A DNA stretch of 8,509 bases, taken from NCBI GenBank assembly GCA_016780605.1, contig JADHLS010000193.1, positions 1 through 8,509 on the forward strand, given 5' to 3'. Shown piece by piece: positions 6,365-8,509 of this stretch (position 1 is its first letter; each line of letters starts with the position of its first letter). Below the pieces are notes generated by a model. That model made no database searches and was not told the origin of the DNA. It saw nothing but the letters and a program-made list of their open reading frames with translations. This DNA comes from Reyranella sp. GTDB lineage: Bacteria; Pseudomonadota; Alphaproteobacteria; Reyranellales; Reyranellaceae. Position numbers and translations under genes: made by a program.

Positions 6365-6370
6365 CTCCTT
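6365..6370 (-). promoter_or_regulatory. Ribosome-binding site that fixes the DUF1127 start
   Basis: The minus strand reads AAGGAG, then 6 nt, then ATG ATG. This decides against the longer in-frame extension that begins at 6508. Confidence 0.8.
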
Positions 6371-6410
6371 ATTGTGCGACGCGGTACGCGATGCTGCGCT
6401 GCACAGAGCA

Positions 6411-6438
6411 AATATAGAGCCTTGAGTTACAACAATAA
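6411..6438 (-). promoter_or_regulatory. Candidate promoter of the DUF1127 gene
   Basis: On the minus strand a TATATT box (6416-6411) matches the -10 consensus at five of six positions. TTATTG (6438-6433) sits 16 nt upstream as a poor -35 box. Transcription would begin near 6404, giving a leader of about 45 nt. The surrounding 6401-6470 is clearly AT-richer than the coding DNA. The call rests on the -10 box and position only. Confidence 0.4.
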
Positions 6439-6457
6439 GTGAAGGCTGGGACTTACT

Positions 6458-6469
6458 GATATGCATATC
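6458..6469. promoter_or_regulatory. Perfect 12-bp palindrome, possible operator
   Basis: GATATGCATATC is fully self-complementary and lies about 20 bp upstream of the candidate -35 box of the DUF1127 gene, within the divergent gap. Its size and position would suit a dimeric regulator, but no known site is recognised. Confidence 0.3.
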
Positions 6470-6516
6470 TCGCATGACGCTCGCGGATTGCGCATTTCGC
6501 AGTCGCAAAAGTACGA

Positions 6517-6530
6517 AAATTGCTCAATTT
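6517..6530. promoter_or_regulatory. Short inverted repeat upstream of the M24 peptidase gene
   Basis: AAATTG and CAATTT flank a CT spacer, 36 bp before the peptidase ATG. This could be an operator or a coincidence in an AT-rich stretch. I could not find a convincing -35/-10 pair for the peptidase gene in 6471-6565. Confidence 0.25.
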
Positions 6531-6565
6531 GCGCCCCGTAAACCGGCCGCGTAGGGTCCCCCGCC

Positions 6566-8509
6566 ATGAGTTCCGCCCCAGACGACGTCCTCCAGTTGCT
6601 TCGCCAACGGGGTCGTAGCCCCGACCCAGCGGCCCTTGATTCCCTGATGCGGGGTGTCGCGGCGGCGCCTGAAGGCTTGGCTGGCCCGGAATGGGTCGAA
6701 CTGGTTGCTCCAGACGCAGACGCCGAGCTGACGCGGGCGCTGACGGTCTGGCGGGACGAACTGGCCAAGGCCGATGACGGGCTGGAGGCATCGCCGGCAC
6801 CGGCTGACCGGCTGGCGGCGCTGCGCGCCGAGCTGACGCGCCGTGGGCTCGCGGGCTTCATGGTGCCGCGCGCGGATGAGCATCAGGGCGAGTACGTGCC
6901 GCGCCGTTCGCAGCGCTTGGCCTGGCTCACGGGCTTCAGCGGCTCGGCAGGCCTTGCAATCGTCCTCGCCGAGCAGGCGGCGATCTTCATCGACGGCCGC
7001 TATACGCTCGCCGTGCGCGCCCAGGTCGACACCAAAGCCTTCGTGCCGCATCAGATCCCGGAGGAATCGGCCGAGACCTGGATCGCCGAGAACCTTCCCA
7101 AGGGCGGCAAGCTCGGCTTCGATCCTTGGTTGGTAACCGTCGACGGACATGATCGCTATGCCCGCGCCTGCCAACGCGCCGGCGGTGAGTTCGTCGCGGT
7201 CGATTCCAATCCCGTCGATGCCGTATGGCACGGCCGGCCGCCGGCACCGCTCGCGCCGGTGCTGCCGCATCCCGACGAGTTTGCCGGTGAAAGCAGCGAA
7301 GCCAAGCGCACGCGAATCGCCGCGGTCGTGAAGGACAAGGGCGCCGAAGTAGCCTTGATCACCGCGCCCGATTCGATCGCCTGGCTGATGAACGTGCGCG
7401 GCGGCGACGTGCCGCGCACGCCCTTCGCGCTCGGCTTCGCTTTGCTGCACTGCGACGGTCACGTCGATCTCTTCATGGATCGCCGCAAGGTGCCGGACCG
7501 CACGCTCAGCTGGCTCGGCAACGCCGTGACCCTGGCGCCGACCGAGGAGCTCGGCGCGGCCCTCGACATGTTGGGCAAGGTCAACAAGAAGGTGCTGATC
7601 GAGACCGCGACGGCGCCGGTGTGGGCGGCCAACCGCCTACAGGGTGCCGGCGTCACCATCGTGCGCGACGCCGATCCGGTGGCGCTGCCCAAGGCGTGCA
7701 AGAACGCCGTCGAGCTGGAAGGCATTCGCAACGCTCATCGTCGCGACGGCGCCGCGGTCAGTCGTTTCCTTGGCTGGCTGGGGCGGGAGTCGAAAAGCGG
7801 CAAGCTGCGCGAGATCGAAGTCTCCGATCGCCTGCAGGCGATGCGCCAGGAGACGGGCAAGCTGCGCGACCTCAGCTTCGATACCATCTCCGGCGCCGGC
7901 CCCAATGGCGCCATCGTGCACTACCACGCCTCCGAGGCGACCGAACGCACCCTCGAACCCGGCAACCTCTATCTGGTCGATTCGGGCGGCCAGTACCGTG
8001 ACGGCACGACCGACATCACGCGCACGGTGGCGATCGGCACGCCGAGCCCCGAGATGCGCGATCGGTTCACGCGCGTGCTGAAGGGCCACATCGCGCTCGC
8101 CATGGCGCGCTTTCCGGCCGGCACGACGGGCTCGCAGCTCGATGCGCTGGCGCGCTATGCTCTGTGGCAGGCCGGCCTGGACTACGATCACGGTACCGGT
8201 CACGGCGTCGGCGCCTATCTCTCGGTGCACGAGGGACCGCACCGCATCTCCAAGATGCCCAACAACGTCGCGCTACAGCCCGGCATGATCGTCAGCAACG
8301 AGCCCGGCTACTACAAGACCGACGCCTACGGCATCCGCATCGAGAACCTGGTGGCGGTGCGCGAGGCGAAGATCGACGGCGCCGACCGGCGCTATCTCGA
8401 GTTCGAGACCCTGACCTTGGCGCCGATCGATCTCAACTGTGTCGAGCCTGCACTGCTGACCGAGCCCGAGCGGCGCTGGCTCAACGATTATCACCGCCGC
8501 GTGCGCGAG
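6566..8509 (+). CDS. M24-family Xaa-Pro aminopeptidase (aminopeptidase P-like), 3' end outside the window
   Basis: The open frame of 648 codons runs off the right edge without a stop; by family length only a short C-terminal tail should be missing. The product is a cytoplasmic metallopeptidase expected to remove N-terminal residues before proline, with no signal peptide. Domain order is: a non-family N-terminal extension (1-80), first creatinase-like domain (about 81-225, with VPRADEHQGEYVP at 100-112 and LTGFSGSAG at 121-129), second creatinase-like domain (about 232-380), M24 pita-bread catalytic domain (about 382-610), and an M24 C-terminal segment (about 612-648, ending PERRWLNDYHRRVRE). 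The five metal ligands are present: D472, D483 (GTTDITRT), H546 (TGHGVG), E579 (NEPGYY) and E593 (RIENL). H452 (VHYHA) and H555 (SVHEGP) match the catalytic-site histidines of PepP. The layout resembles the long, eukaryotic-like XPNPEP1 type rather than the shorter E. coli PepP. Only a weak TAGGG precedes the ATG, so the start is less certain than the identity. Confidence 0.94.
   Translation, partial: MSSAPDDVLQLLRQRGRSPDPAALDSLMRGVAAAPEGLAGPEWVELVAPDADAELTRALTVWRDELAKADDGLEASPAPADRLAALRAELTRRGLAGFMVPRADEHQGEYVPRRSQRLAWLTGFSGSAGLAIVLAEQAAIFIDGRYTLAVRAQVDTKAFVPHQIPEESAETWIAENLPKGGKLGFDPWLVTVDGHDRYARACQRAGGEFVAVDSNPVDAVWHGRPPAPLAPVLPHPDEFAGESSEAKRTRIAAVVKDKGAEVALITAPDSIAWLMNVRGGDVPRTPFALGFALLHCDGHVDLFMDRRKVPDRTLSWLGNAVTLAPTEELGAALDMLGKVNKKVLIETATAPVWAANRLQGAGVTIVRDADPVALPKACKNAVELEGIRNAHRRDGAAVSRFLGWLGRESKSGKLREIEVSDRLQAMRQETGKLRDLSFDTISGAGPNGAIVHYHASEATERTLEPGNLYLVDSGGQYRDGTTDITRTVAIGTPSPEMRDRFTRVLKGHIALAMARFPAGTTGSQLDALARYALWQAGLDYDHGTGHGVGAYLSVHEGPHRISKMPNNVALQPGMIVSNEPGYYKTDAYGIRIENLVAVREAKIDGADRRYLEFETLTLAPIDLNCVEPALLTEPERRWLNDYHRRVRE

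Noticed and set aside
6359..6508. Upstream extension of the DUF1127 gene to ATG 6508
   Set aside because: It would read through the candidate promoter and the AAGGAG site; the start at 6358 has ideal spacing.
6488..6517. TTGCGC with TACGAA as a promoter for the peptidase gene
   Set aside because: The -10 candidate matches only three of six consensus positions with an 18-nt spacer, which is no better than chance here.
6524..8242. Minus-strand open frames (6524-7462 and 7637-8242) opposite the peptidase gene
   Set aside because: The plus-strand frame carries the complete M24 pattern with all metal ligands; the antisense frames have no recognisable domain.

Overview
The window is GC-rich bacterial DNA in which codons mostly end in G or C. 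It carries seven protein genes and one possible 15-codon leader ORF, packed with short gaps. Three things point to an alphaproteobacterium: a DUF1127 protein, a Tat-type signal on the binding protein, and an inter-genic palindrome of the kind that translates as 'CHPERSEG...LGVT'. The order is uncertain; Hyphomicrobiales or Rhodospirillales/Reyranella-like is only a guess. I see no rRNA, tRNA, CRISPR array, insertion sequence or phage gene.

Left part (1-5180, minus strand). This is one apparent operon, read right to left. It begins with a possible leader ORF (5133-5180), followed by an NtaA/SnaA/DszA-type flavin-dependent monooxygenase (3832-5142). Then come a peptide/nickel-type (SBP_bac_5) binding protein (2263-3759), two DppB/DppC-type permeases (1158-2120 and 316-1161), and the start of a DppD/OppD-type ATPase (1-323) that runs off the left edge. 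Permease B and permease C overlap by 4 nt (ATGA), and permease C and the ATPase by 8 nt. The only large gap (142 bp, after the binding-protein gene) holds a 28-bp-arm imperfect palindrome. The likely logic is that the transporter imports a small organic compound, perhaps an organosulfur, aminopolycarboxylate or peptide-like molecule, and the monooxygenase cleaves it with FMNH2 from a reductase encoded elsewhere. The substrate cannot be read from the sequence.

Middle (5143-5947). A 70-bp divergent gap separates the operon from a DUF1028 (Ntn-hydrolase-like) gene on the plus strand (5213-5872). A hairpin at 5890-5909 follows. Its T-rich flank lies on the minus strand, so it best terminates the DUF1127 gene that converges on it.

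Right part (5945-8509). The DUF1127 gene (5945-6358, minus) and an Xaa-Pro aminopeptidase-like M24 metallopeptidase (6566-8509, plus, cut by the right edge) are divergent from a 207-bp gap. That gap is AT-rich for this window and holds two short perfect inverted repeats and a candidate promoter. The peptidase has all five metal ligands and an unusual N-terminal extension of about 75 residues.

Nothing here amounts to a clearly new system. The most interesting points are the possible leader ORF with a near-perfect Shine-Dalgarno overlapping the monooxygenase start, the monooxygenase-transporter operon with unknown substrate, and the peptidase N-terminal extension.
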